A stretch of 32,191 bases of DNA, from NCBI GenBank assembly GCA_900765115.1, contig CAAFQK010000018.1, positions 1-32,191 on the forward strand, in the 5' to 3' direction. Source of the stretch: an uncultured Collinsella sp. (lineage in GTDB: Bacteria; Actinomycetota; Coriobacteriia; Coriobacteriales; Coriobacteriaceae). The notes beneath the pieces were generated by a model. That model was given only the letters and a program-made list of their open reading frames with translations, ran no database searches and was not told the origin of the DNA. Below, one piece after another: positions 1-8,093 of the stretch. The position numbers and the translations under genes were made by a program. Numbering within the stretch: position 1 is the first letter of the stretch; every line of letters starts with the position of its first letter.

Positions 1-260
1 AGGTCAGTGGGTCATCGTCCCGGCATTCAGCATCAGGGTAGCGCTGCGACGCGGAAATCGCGCGCCGTCGCCGCGCCCCGCAGTGCCCGCTTCCCCCGAG
101 AACAATTATCAGTGCAGGTCAGCGGAACTCAAAACAGGGGTCTGGCCGGCAATGCTCTGATTTTCCCCGCACTTCCGGATTTAGCGCAAGCTTGACTTGA
201 ATGTTTATCAATCGGAGCTGTGAAATCTAGCGTGAACCTTGTTATTCTTGTTTTAAAAGC
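1..260. other. Upstream non-coding stretch with GC-to-AT transition
   Basis: No convincing gene is visible here. A 62-codon open frame at 7-195 has no ribosome binding site and a composition like random GC-rich DNA, so I do not call it. From about position 190 the sequence changes from GC-rich to clearly AT-rich, and it stays so through the toxin-antitoxin genes. This may mark the edge of an acquired segment. Confidence 0.5.
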
Positions 261-286
261 TACACTTAACTTATAAGTTAAGTGTA
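248..286 (+). promoter_or_regulatory. Promoter and palindromic operator of the toxin-antitoxin-chaperone operon
   Basis: Positions 261-286 form a perfect 26-bp palindrome (half-site TACACTTAACTTA followed by its exact complement). A -35-like TTGTTT lies at 248-253, and 17 bases later TTATAA (271-276) sits in the centre of the palindrome. A dimeric repressor bound there would cover the -10 element. The HTH antitoxin encoded at 755-1144 is the obvious candidate, since type II antitoxins commonly autorepress through such sites. The palindrome is seen directly; its function is inferred. Confidence 0.65.
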
Positions 287-307
287 CCTAGAAATCAGAG
301 GTGGCCT

Positions 308-721
308 TTGGTTGAAGGATATGAACTTGTCGAATATAGAGACCCCAAGGGCCGACCGTTTTGGGAGCTGACGACTTCTCCCGCCAACTCTCAATTCCAG
401 AAAATGTTGACAGACCCTAAAAAGAAGCTTGCCGCCCGTAAAATGATCGACCAGATTTCAAAAATCTATGATTATGGGTTAAAGGTTGCGAGTGGGACCT
501 CAAAGCTACGATGTATTGATTCTAAGATTGGCCTCTATGAACTGAAAGGGTTTGACGGGGCAAATCGAGAGATGATTTATGCCATATGTCAGGGCGTAGA
601 CAAAATTGTTCTATTGTTTTGGTTTAAAGGACATCAGGGATCAGGAAATATCAGTAAAGAAATCGAGCGAGCCAAGCGATTGGCCGTAATAGCACGTCAA
701 CTTCTGGAAACTGAGCGTTGA
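308..721 (+). CDS. HigB/RelE-like toxin (Gp49-type)
   Basis: A 137-residue protein with the layout of the HigB/phage Gp49-like branch of RelE toxins, which cleave mRNA on the ribosome. The C-terminal half carries the family pattern: SKIGLYELKGFDGANREMIY, then KIVLLFWFKGHQ, then an EIERAKRLA helix. The start is TTG at 308, six bases after a GAGG (298-301); no in-frame ATG fits better. The HTH antitoxin gene follows after 33 bases, so the toxin-first order matches higBA rather than relBE. Codon use is AT-richer than in the downstream operon, which suggests horizontal transfer. The toxin assignment rests on motif reading plus context; the exact RNA target is unknown. Confidence 0.82.
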   Translation: MVEGYELVEYRDPKGRPFWELTTSPANSQFQKMLTDPKKKLAARKMIDQISKIYDYGLKVASGTSKLRCIDSKIGLYELKGFDGANREMIYAICQGVDKIVLLFWFKGHQGSGNISKEIERAKRLAVIARQLLETER

Positions 722-754
722 CTTTTATACTTGGCTTTCGAAACGGAGAATACA

Positions 755-1144
755 ATGAATAAAGTAGATTTATCTGATTTTTACGCCGAGACAGAAACTA
801 GCGAAACACGCGCTTATGAACACGCGCTAGATATCGAGTTTATTGTTCATCGCGAGATGAGGCATTTGGGTTTAAGCAAAAGCGATTTGGCAAAGCGTAT
901 GGGCGTGAGCCTTCAGTCGCTTTCGAAGCTGTTGAATTCTCAGCCCAATATGACGCTGAAGACAATCGCCAGGTTCGAGCTGGCTTTAGGTATCAATATC
1001 GTTCCTAAGGTTACCGTTAGCTATTCTAAAGAGCTACCGTTTCTTTCATCCAACAATTCCGTGCGAGAGCAATGGTCTTTTAGGAACGAGCGTCCGTCCT
1101 CGCATGTGAATCTCGAGATGATTTCCGGAGGTTTGGCAGCATGA
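755..1144 (+). CDS. HigA-like HTH antitoxin with extended C-terminal tail
   Basis: A 129-residue XRE/Cro-type protein. The helix-turn-helix spans about residues 36-80 (LSKSDLAKRMGVSLQSLSKL is the core). I chose ATG 755 because CGGAGA lies at 744-749; an upstream in-frame TTG at 731 has no such site. After the HTH comes a roughly 45-residue tail (86-129) with scattered hydrophobic residues including Trp107 and Phe109. In the M. tuberculosis TAC system the antitoxin carries a C-terminal chaperone-addiction segment that a SecB-like chaperone binds; this tail is a candidate equivalent. The stop codon overlaps the next start by four bases (ATGA), implying translational coupling to the chaperone. 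It should neutralise the toxin and repress the operon. Confidence 0.85.
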   Translation: MNKVDLSDFYAETETSETRAYEHALDIEFIVHREMRHLGLSKSDLAKRMGVSLQSLSKLLNSQPNMTLKTIARFELALGINIVPKVTVSYSKELPFLSSNNSVREQWSFRNERPSSHVNLEMISGGLAA

Positions 1145-1593
1145 GTGGGGATTTTATTGCTCCAATTCAGATCGTGAATTTGTTCGTCGTTGACTCCGAT
1201 TTCCATATCGAGGATTCGCCCTCGGATAACATGGAATTAAAAGTTGACGTTAGCTACCAAGATGTCCACCTTTGGAAAAACGGTAATGACGCTCGCGCAA
1301 GTTTAAAGATGTGCGTAATTGGCAGCCTCCTTGACAGAGATGAAGGTGCACAGGAGAAGATGCACGCTGGCGTTACAGTATCCATCTCGGTTTCAGCGCA
1401 AATGCCAAATAACTCTCCCGATGACGAGGCGCGTCACTACCTTCTTTCAAATGCTATTTCGATGGCATATGCCCATGCAAAGAGCTATTTGATGGTTGTT
1501 ACTGGACTTTCGCCCATGGGAGCGCTTACATTGCCTGCCATTCTCCCTGCAGAGCTGTCAGCAGATTGCGATGTGCCTTTTCAGAGCGAATAG
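1141..1593 (+). CDS. SecB-like chaperone of a toxin-antitoxin-chaperone module
   Basis: A 150-residue protein, close to the length of E. coli SecB. I read it as SecB-like from the beta-rich N-terminal half with alternating hydrophobics (MELKVDVSYQDVHL, then VTVSISVSAQM), the long helix after a DDEARHYLLSNAIS segment, and an ending of the form VTGLSPMGALTLPAILP, which resembles the SecB C-terminal 'T..G..PL.LPP' region. The four-base overlap with the HTH antitoxin and the gene order reproduce the TAC modules, in which a solitary SecB-like protein stabilises an aggregation-prone antitoxin. It is probably dedicated to the antitoxin rather than to general export. SecB similarity is by eye and sequence conservation in this family is low, so a fold prediction would decide it. 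Confidence 0.7.
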   Translation: MSGDFIAPIQIVNLFVVDSDFHIEDSPSDNMELKVDVSYQDVHLWKNGNDARASLKMCVIGSLLDRDEGAQEKMHAGVTVSISVSAQMPNNSPDDEARHYLLSNAISMAYAHAKSYLMVVTGLSPMGALTLPAILPAELSADCDVPFQSE

Positions 1594-1675
1594 CAGCCTC
1601 TCAATGAGCCTGAGTCGGACGAGTTGCCATCCCCACATCCTTTAAAATAGTTCTTAAAACAGCCTTAAAGGCGCC

Positions 1676-1719
1676 TTGGCTCGCGTTGACAGCGTACAAT
1701 ACGCATGTTTGACTATGAC
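1676..1719 (+). promoter_or_regulatory. Promoter-like elements and small inverted repeat upstream of pelD
   Basis: A consensus TTGACA lies at 1686-1691, and the inverted repeat GCGTA-CAA-TACGC at 1692-1704 follows directly, containing a -10-like TACAAT (1695-1700). The spacings do not form one clean promoter: TTGACA lacks a good -10 at 17 bases, and TACAAT lacks a good -35. The repeat could be an operator. No riboswitch-like fold was recognised. Confidence 0.3.
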
Positions 1720-1748
1720 AAAAGTGGATTTTAGGGGAGGGGTGCGCC

Positions 1749-3887
1749 ATGGAGGTGCTGGTTGTTGGCAACACCGCATATGTTGACGATGACTTTTGTG
1801 CCAAGGCGTTCCCCGGGGACCATGTGCAGGTCGTAGCCGCGCAGGACACGCGCCACGATGAGTCGTCGCCCCATTCCTCGTGGAAAGAGCTCCTCCAGCA
1901 CCTGGATCAGGCCTACGAGTTCGACCGTGTGGTCTATCTATCTAATTACCTCACCCCACATACCGATTCCGTGGGCGATATCGAGCTGCTGCGTTCGGTT
2001 TTTCGCGCGTGCATGGGTCGCCGGATCCAGCTGTTGTATATAGCAGGTCCCGCAGGTGCCGAGGGTGCCGCCGATGCCGTGGGGCGAACGGGCAAGGGCA
2101 TTATCGCGCGCGCAGCCAACGACCTGTGCCGCTACTACGCTGCTCGCGAGGGCGTTCAGACCAAGATCCTGCGCGTGCCGTTCCTGTATACCGCGTCTGC
2201 CGCGCTGGAGGACCCGTTTTTGGCACCGCTGTTCGACGCGTGCTTAACCGGATCGGTCGCTCTACAGGGCGCGCAGGATGCGGCGTTTCCCTTGCTGTGT
2301 GCCGAGGAGCTTGCGGTGCTGGTGCGCCGCATCTTCGATAGCTGGGATGGTAACTTTGAGACGCTCGACGTTGCCGATACCTTCCATCACGCGTCAGGTG
2401 AGGTGGGCGAGGCCCTCAAGGCGCTGTTCCCAGGGCTTTCAGTTGCCTATGGCGATTCTGCCGGCTACGCCCTGCCCGTCAGCGACGTCGCTCGCGTACG
2501 TTATGGCTGGTTTCAGCGTTACGACTTGCTGCGCGATCTTTCGACCATTCATGCGCGTTGGGATGCTGGCCGCGAAAAGAAGGTCAACCCCTTGCGCGCC
2601 GCCATCGACCGCATCCAAATGCGCACGCTGCCTATTAAATGCCTGGAGACGGGCGTTGCCTGGGTCCTGTTCGAGGTGCTGGAGCATCTGTTCTCCCAAT
2701 CGGCCCAGCTCAACGTGCTCGATTATCGCCTGCTCTACGTGGTGCTGATCGGCACGCTGTATGGCTTGGACTTTGGCCTGGTTGCGGCGCTGCTGGCGTC
2801 GGTGGGTTTGGCCGCGAGCTACTTTACTCAGTACGGCTATACCTTCCAGGGTCTCTTTTACGAGCCGTCCAACTGGCTGCCGTATATTGCGTACTTTGTG
2901 GTGGGTGCCGTGTGCGGCTATGTGCAGCTGCGCAACAGCGAAGCCATTAGGGCGGAGCGCGATCAAAACGAGCTCGTGCGTAATCGCAATACGTTCCTCA
3001 CACAGCTTTACCACGACGCGATCGAGGACAAGCGCGCGTACAGGCGCCAGATTGTGGGTCGCCACGACAGCTTTGGCAAGATCTTTGCCGTGACGCAGGA
3101 GCTCGACGTGCTCAACCCGCGCGACATCTATCGCAAGTGCTGCGAGCTTTTGGGCGAGATCCTCGAGAACGATTCGGTGGCGATCTACCATGTTTCGGGA
3201 GGGGCATTTGCTCGCCTGGTGGCAGCAAGTCCCGCGATTGCCGAAGATGCCGCACGCTCGCTTACGCTTGAGCAGCTTGCACCTCTTTTGGGCGACGGGG
3301 GTCGTTCGAACCTGTGGGTGAACCGCGAGCTGACGCCGGGGCTTCCCATGTTTGGATACACGATCGAGCGCGACGGGGCACCCGCCGTGTTGATCTTTGT
3401 GCGTCGTGCGGCCGAAAACCAAATGACCCTCTATTATCAAAACCTGTTCCGCATCTTGTGCGGCCTGGTCGAAAGCGCGCTGGGCCGTGCCTTTGACTAT
3501 GAGGCGGTGGCGCAGGATAAACGCTGCGTTGACGGCACTTGCGTGCTCAAACAGGCTGCCTTTGGCCAAGAGCTCGCGGCGGCGCAGGCGCTGGCAGATA
3601 GCAAGATGGGGAGTTTTTTGCTCCTGCGCGTGGTACCGGGCATGGAGCCTGTCGGCGAGCTGGTGGGCGCAATTGGGTCGGCAATCCGCGAGAGCGACGC
3701 GGCGGGCTTGGTCGACGGCGACGTGCTCTACCTGCTTATGCGCCAGGCAAAGGCGTGCGATCTTCCCATTATCCGCGAGCGCCTGAGCGCAAAGCAGATT
3801 GCGGTGGAGCCCGTCGACGGCGAGGACATCGTGGCGCTGCTGCAGCACATCTCTTATACCGGTGACGGTGAGGGGGGTGCCGCTTGA
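1749..3887 (+). CDS. pelD: PelD: c-di-GMP receptor of Pel exopolysaccharide synthesis, with N-terminal SDR-like domain
   Basis: A 712-residue multidomain membrane protein. Residues 1 to about 270 resemble an NAD-dependent epimerase/SDR fold but without a clear glycine-rich GxxGxxG motif. About 295-395 contains several hydrophobic segments (one is LLYVVLIGTLYGLDFGLVAA). A helical linker leads to a GAF domain (about 440-575) and a degenerate GGDEF domain (about 595-705). The GGDEF signature is replaced by DGDVL (656-660), while exactly five residues before it stands RESD (647-650), the RxxD inhibitory site that binds c-di-GMP. Known PelD proteins bind c-di-GMP here and activate Pel polymerisation together with PelE, PelF and PelG. 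A strong GGGGAGGGG precedes ATG 1749. It is the first gene of an operon reaching 12844. Confidence 0.9.
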   Translation: MEVLVVGNTAYVDDDFCAKAFPGDHVQVVAAQDTRHDESSPHSSWKELLQHLDQAYEFDRVVYLSNYLTPHTDSVGDIELLRSVFRACMGRRIQLLYIAGPAGAEGAADAVGRTGKGIIARAANDLCRYYAAREGVQTKILRVPFLYTASAALEDPFLAPLFDACLTGSVALQGAQDAAFPLLCAEELAVLVRRIFDSWDGNFETLDVADTFHHASGEVGEALKALFPGLSVAYGDSAGYALPVSDVARVRYGWFQRYDLLRDLSTIHARWDAGREKKVNPLRAAIDRIQMRTLPIKCLETGVAWVLFEVLEHLFSQSAQLNVLDYRLLYVVLIGTLYGLDFGLVAALLASVGLAASYFTQYGYTFQGLFYEPSNWLPYIAYFVVGAVCGYVQLRNSEAIRAERDQNELVRNRNTFLTQLYHDAIEDKRAYRRQIVGRHDSFGKIFAVTQELDVLNPRDIYRKCCELLGEILENDSVAIYHVSGGAFARLVAASPAIAEDAARSLTLEQLAPLLGDGGRSNLWVNRELTPGLPMFGYTIERDGAPAVLIFVRRAAENQMTLYYQNLFRILCGLVESALGRAFDYEAVAQDKRCVDGTCVLKQAAFGQELAAAQALADSKMGSFLLLRVVPGMEPVGELVGAIGSAIRESDAAGLVDGDVLYLLMRQAKACDLPIIRERLSAKQIAVEPVDGEDIVALLQHISYTGDGEGGAA

Positions 3888-4789
3888 TCTCGCTTGTCGT
3901 TGCTGCCGTCTTGCTGCTGATTCATGCGCTGGTTTGCCTGATGCTGTGGACGCTCATGAAGCTGGGCCTGCTGCCGGTGCGCGGACACATGCTGGCTGTG
4001 ATAGTGCTGGTGCCGCTGTGGGGCCCGTTGCTGGTGGTTCTGCTATCGGTCCGCGGCACGGTGTTTGGCGAGGGGCTGAAAGAGTCTGCGTTGGAGTCGC
4101 TGCGCTTTAACGATGACCTGCATCGCAGTATGTCGGTACCGAGTGGTGAGGACGATGCAGGCGTAGTGCCGCTCGAGGAGGCGCTCATCGTCAACGACCC
4201 GGCATACCGGCGCCGCCTAATGCTCTCTATGCTCACCGAGGAGCCCGACGCGTACCTGGCGCAGCTGCAGGCGGCTAAGCTTAACGACGACGTTGAGGTG
4301 GCGCACTATGCCGCGACGGCGGTGGCGCAGATCTCCAAGGAGTCCGACCTTAAACTGCAGCAGCTGGAGCGTGCCTTTAAGACGGACCCGAGTGCGCAAA
4401 ACCTCAACGAATACTGCGATTTTCTTGGTGAATACTTGGGCTCGGGCTTGACCGAGGGGCTCGTGGCTCAGATTCAGCGCCAACAGTACGCGCGCCTGCT
4501 TGCGCGTCGCTGCGAGCGCGAGGATACCCTTGAGCTGCGCATTCGATACGTGACGACGCTGGCCGATGTCGGACAGATCGACGAGGCGCAGGCCGTGACC
4601 GATCAGTTGGTTCTCGACGTGCCCGAGGAGCAGGAGGTTTGGATGCTTTGCCTGCGCCTTGCCGTGATGCGCCGCGATGGTGACGAGGTTCACCGTGTGA
4701 TCGATGCGATTGACAAGCAGCATGTGTATTTGAGCGCCGACAACCGCGAAAAGTTGGCGTTTTGGCGCGACGGGGAGGAGGCCGGATGA
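3884..4789 (+). CDS. pelE: PelE-like membrane protein with TPR-like cytoplasmic part
   Basis: A 301-residue protein with two hydrophobic helices near the N-terminus (about residues 2-24 and 34-56), followed by a soluble, helix-rich part. From about residue 110 that part reads like degenerate TPR repeats (QLERAFKTDPSAQNLNEYCD, later ADVGQIDEAQAVTDQLVLDV). This matches PelE, which in Pel systems links PelD to the polymerase. Sequence similarity in the family is poor, so position carries weight: it lies between pelD and the deacetylase gene. The start is TTG 3884 within a four-base TTGA overlap with the pelD stop, preceded by GAGGGGGG at 3870-3877. Loss should disable polymer synthesis if the role is conserved. 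Confidence 0.82.
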   Translation: MISLVVAAVLLLIHALVCLMLWTLMKLGLLPVRGHMLAVIVLVPLWGPLLVVLLSVRGTVFGEGLKESALESLRFNDDLHRSMSVPSGEDDAGVVPLEEALIVNDPAYRRRLMLSMLTEEPDAYLAQLQAAKLNDDVEVAHYAATAVAQISKESDLKLQQLERAFKTDPSAQNLNEYCDFLGEYLGSGLTEGLVAQIQRQQYARLLARRCEREDTLELRIRYVTTLADVGQIDEAQAVTDQLVLDVPEEQEVWMLCLRLAVMRRDGDEVHRVIDAIDKQHVYLSADNREKLAFWRDGEEAG

Positions 4790-6666
4790 GTGTGGCGCAA
4801 CATATCCGCGACCGTGCAGGCCGCTTTCGTTGGATGGGACTCCTCGTGGTGTGGGCGGTCTTTATTGCCATGGCCGCCGTGCTGCTGGTGGAGCGTGCCG
4901 GCGTGCAGTACAGTGCGGGCCAGCATAAGCTGGGGATGCTTGCCGCCAACGATGCGGTGCCGGCCTCCTCGGCAATCTTTGGTCAAAAGCCCACGTGCCT
5001 GGTCATTACCGATTCCGATCAAGCTGGCGTCGAGGACGTAAAGGAGCAGTTCGACCAGATTTTGCTGGACATGAAGATCGCGCACCGCGACGTTGACCTT
5101 GCCCTGGATGGCGCGGATGCCATTCCCTCACTGACCTCCTTCGATCGCGTGATTTTGCTCATGCCGTCGCTCGATGGGCTCAGTACGCACCTGAGCGACA
5201 TTATGAGTTGGGTGAGTGCCGGCGGTTCGCTTATGCTCGCCATGCCGCCGGATAACTCGAGCTATCTGCAAGTGATTGCCTCCAAGCTTGGCATTGAATC
5301 GGCCGGATATGACTATGTAAAAGCCGAAAGCATTGTGCCGAGTGAGGACTTTATGCTGGGCGGGGGAGAGCGCTACGAGCTCTCGGACCCTTTTGATTCG
5401 TCGCTTTCGGTATCGCTGCGCGAGACGGCTCGTGTGTGGGCTACGACCGGCGATGCGGGCGCCCCGCTCATTTGGTCTAACGATTGCGGCAGTGGTCACA
5501 CCGTGGTGTGCAACATTGGTATCTACGACAAGGTCATGCGTGGCTTTTACGCCGCGGCGATCAGTCTGCTGGGTGATACCACGGCCTATCCGGTCATCAA
5601 CAGCGCCGTGTTCTTTTTGGACGACTTTCCTAGTCCCGTGCCCTCGGGCGACGGTACTTATATCAAGCGTGACTACGGCCTTTCCATTGCCGATTTTTAC
5701 ACCAAGGTCTGGTGGCCCGATCTGCAAAAGCTCGCGCAAAAATACGGCATTCGCTATACCGGCGTGATGATCGAAAACTACGAGGACGCGGTCAACCAGA
5801 TCGAGCCCGCGCGCCAACCCGATACCACGCAGTTCCGCTATTTTGGCGGCATGCTGCTGCAGATGGGTGGCGAGCTGGGCTTTCACGGCTACAACCATCA
5901 GCCTCTGGCACTCTGGGACACCGACTACGGCACGCTGTACGACTACAAGACCTGGAAGAACAAAGAGACGCTCGTCGCTTCGCTCAACGAACTTTTCGCG
6001 TTTCAGGACGAGGTCCTGCCCAATGCTCATGGCTCGGTTTACGTGCCGCCGTCGAATATTCTTTCGGCTCGCGCGCGCAAGCTTATCGGTACCGATGTTC
6101 CGCGAATTAAGACCATTGCCAGTACGTATTTTGAGGATGGCACCGACCTGCCCTACGTGCAGGAGTTTGGCGTGGCGAGCGATGGCATTGTGGAACAGCC
6201 GCGTATTGTCTCGGGCGGCATGGTCGACGATTCCTATATGCGCCTGGCAGCCGTGTCCGAGCTCAACATGCACTACGTGAGCACGCACTTTATGCACCCG
6301 GACGACCTTTTGGACCCCGATCGCGGAGCCAAGGAGGGCTGGGAGGTCTACAAGGGCGGCCTGGTCGACTACCTGGAGTGGCTTACCAAATCCGCGCCCG
6401 ACCTGCGGCACCAGACGGCGTCGGAGTGCTCCGGTGCCATCCAGCGTTTTTCGTCCGTGACGGTGAGCGTGGATACCAGCGCGGATGCCTGGACGCTCAA
6501 CCTGGGCAATTTCCACGACGAGGCGTGGCTCATGCTCCGCGCCAATAATGGCGAGCCGGGTGCGGTGACGGGTGGCGAACTGACGCACCTTACGGGCAAT
6601 CTGTATCTGCTCAAGGCAAATGATAAGACGGTGACCATTGCGCGCAAGGAGGGTGGCGACAAATGA
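4786..6666 (+). CDS. pelA: PelA-type polysaccharide deacetylase (DUF2194-like), membrane anchored
   Basis: A 626-residue protein with one N-terminal transmembrane anchor (about residues 16-37) and a large extracytoplasmic part. Deacetylase signatures are visible: FFLDDFPSP with Asp279/Asp280, and HGYNH (His367-His371), an HxxxH metal site as in NodB-like carbohydrate esterases. It should remove N-acetyl groups from the growing amino-sugar polymer, making it cationic. P. aeruginosa PelA also has a glycoside hydrolase domain; I see none here, in line with the deacetylase-only form of Gram-positive Pel loci. ATG 4786 is chosen because GGGGAGGAGG (4772-4781) precedes it and it overlaps the pelE stop by four bases. 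Confidence 0.87.
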   Translation: MSVAQHIRDRAGRFRWMGLLVVWAVFIAMAAVLLVERAGVQYSAGQHKLGMLAANDAVPASSAIFGQKPTCLVITDSDQAGVEDVKEQFDQILLDMKIAHRDVDLALDGADAIPSLTSFDRVILLMPSLDGLSTHLSDIMSWVSAGGSLMLAMPPDNSSYLQVIASKLGIESAGYDYVKAESIVPSEDFMLGGGERYELSDPFDSSLSVSLRETARVWATTGDAGAPLIWSNDCGSGHTVVCNIGIYDKVMRGFYAAAISLLGDTTAYPVINSAVFFLDDFPSPVPSGDGTYIKRDYGLSIADFYTKVWWPDLQKLAQKYGIRYTGVMIENYEDAVNQIEPARQPDTTQFRYFGGMLLQMGGELGFHGYNHQPLALWDTDYGTLYDYKTWKNKETLVASLNELFAFQDEVLPNAHGSVYVPPSNILSARARKLIGTDVPRIKTIASTYFEDGTDLPYVQEFGVASDGIVEQPRIVSGGMVDDSYMRLAAVSELNMHYVSTHFMHPDDLLDPDRGAKEGWEVYKGGLVDYLEWLTKSAPDLRHQTASECSGAIQRFSSVTVSVDTSADAWTLNLGNFHDEAWLMLRANNGEPGAVTGGELTHLTGNLYLLKANDKTVTIARKEGGDK

Positions 6667-8090
6667 GAATCTGCTTGGTACTCGAGGGTTGCTACCCCTA
6701 TGTACACGGCGGTGTGTCCACTTGGATGCATGGCTATATCCAGGCTATGCCAGAGCATGAGTTTGTGCTATGGGTGATCGGCGCACATGCTGCCGACCGC
6801 GGCAAGTTTGTCTACGAGCTGCCCGGCAACGTGGTCGAGGTGCACGAGGTGTTCCTGGACGATGCCCTGCGGCTTTCGGGCGAGCAACATGAAGCCAGTT
6901 TTAACGACCGTGAGCGCGAGGCGTTACGCCGTCTGGTGTCGCTCTCCAATCCGGACTGGGACGTGTTATTCGATATCTTCTACCGCCGTCGCGTGCATCC
7001 GCTCTCGTTTTTGCAGAGCCGCACGTTTATGGATATCTTTCGCGACGTGTGCCTGGCCGAGTATCCCTACACGCCCTTTGCCGATGCATTCCACACCATG
7101 CGCTCCATGTTGCTGCCCGTGCTCTACCTGTTGGGCAGCGAGGTGCCGGTGGCCGATGTGTACCATGCCATCTCGACCGGCTACGGTGGCCTGCTCGCCT
7201 GCCTGGGCTCAAGCGTTCACCATGCGCCGGTGCTGCTGACCGAGCATGGCATCTATACTCGCGAACGCGAGGAAGAGATCATTCGCGCTGACTGGGTGGT
7301 GCCGTCGTTTAAGGACCGCTGGATCCGCTTTTTCTACCTGCTTTCGGAGGAGATCTACCGTCGCGCCTTCCGCGTGACCAGTTTGTTCCATAACGCCCGT
7401 AAGACGCAGATCGACATGGGCTGCGATGCGGACAAATGCCTGGTCATCCCCAACGGCATCCAGTTTGACCGCTTTAAGGACATTCCCTTAAAGCCCGATG
7501 ACGGCTGGGTGGACATTGGCGCGGTGGTGCGCCTGGCGCCCATCAAGGACGTCAAGACCATGATCTATGCCTTCTTTGAGCTGCACGAGCGCCTGCCCCG
7601 CGTGCGCCTGCACATCATGGGCGGCGTGGATGACGAGGAGTACGGCGCCGAGTGTCACGCGCTGGTCGATACCCTGGGCGTGCGCGACTTGATCTTTACC
7701 GGCCGCGTCAACGTGGTTGAGTACATGGAAAAGCTCGACTTTACCATTTTGACGAGCATCTCCGAGGGCCAGCCGCTCAGCGTGCTGGAGTCGCTTGCAG
7801 CGCGCCGTCCCTGCGTGACGACTGAGGTGGGCTGCTGTCGCGAGCTTCTCGAAGGCGCCCCGGGCGATGACTTTGGCGTGGCGGGTTTTGTGACGCCGCC
7901 TATGTATCGCAAGGGCTTGGCCGATGCTATGGAACGCATGTGCACAAGCCGCGCTCGTCGCATTGAGATGGGGGAGCGTGGCCAGCGTCGCGTTGCCACG
8001 TACTTTTTGCACGAGCAGATGCTCGCCAACTATCGCGCGCTGTACGACGAGACGGCGCGCGCGTTTGACCTGCCCAGAGAGGGGGAGTAG
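6663..8090 (+). CDS. pelF: PelF: cytosolic GT4 glycosyltransferase
   Basis: A 475-residue GT-B glycosyltransferase of family 4 with the DUF3492-type N-terminus typical of PelF. Near the start is EGCYPYVHGGVSTWMHGYI, which contains the family's GGVSTW signature. Later come LLTEHGIYTRERE, IPNGIQFDRF and the EX7E nucleotide-sugar motif EGQPLSVLE (Glu368 and Glu376). It should polymerise UDP-activated N-acetylhexosamine in the cytosol and hand the chain to PelG. Length and motif order agree with full-length PelF. Its ATG overlaps the deacetylase stop by four bases. I see no truncation or missing catalytic residue. Confidence 0.93.
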   Translation: MRICLVLEGCYPYVHGGVSTWMHGYIQAMPEHEFVLWVIGAHAADRGKFVYELPGNVVEVHEVFLDDALRLSGEQHEASFNDREREALRRLVSLSNPDWDVLFDIFYRRRVHPLSFLQSRTFMDIFRDVCLAEYPYTPFADAFHTMRSMLLPVLYLLGSEVPVADVYHAISTGYGGLLACLGSSVHHAPVLLTEHGIYTREREEEIIRADWVVPSFKDRWIRFFYLLSEEIYRRAFRVTSLFHNARKTQIDMGCDADKCLVIPNGIQFDRFKDIPLKPDDGWVDIGAVVRLAPIKDVKTMIYAFFELHERLPRVRLHIMGGVDDEEYGAECHALVDTLGVRDLIFTGRVNVVEYMEKLDFTILTSISEGQPLSVLESLAARRPCVTTEVGCCRELLEGAPGDDFGVAGFVTPPMYRKGLADAMERMCTSRARRIEMGERGQRRVATYFLHEQMLANYRALYDETARAFDLPREGE

Positions 8091-8093
8091 CCG

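Noticed and set aside
7..195. 62-codon open frame at the window start
   Set aside because: No ribosome binding site, Arg/Ala/Pro-rich composition as expected from random GC-rich DNA, and no recognisable motif.
1594..1748. c-di-GMP riboswitch before the pel operon
   Set aside because: The interval is short and shows no GEMM-like conserved core; c-di-GMP control is better explained by the PelD I-site.
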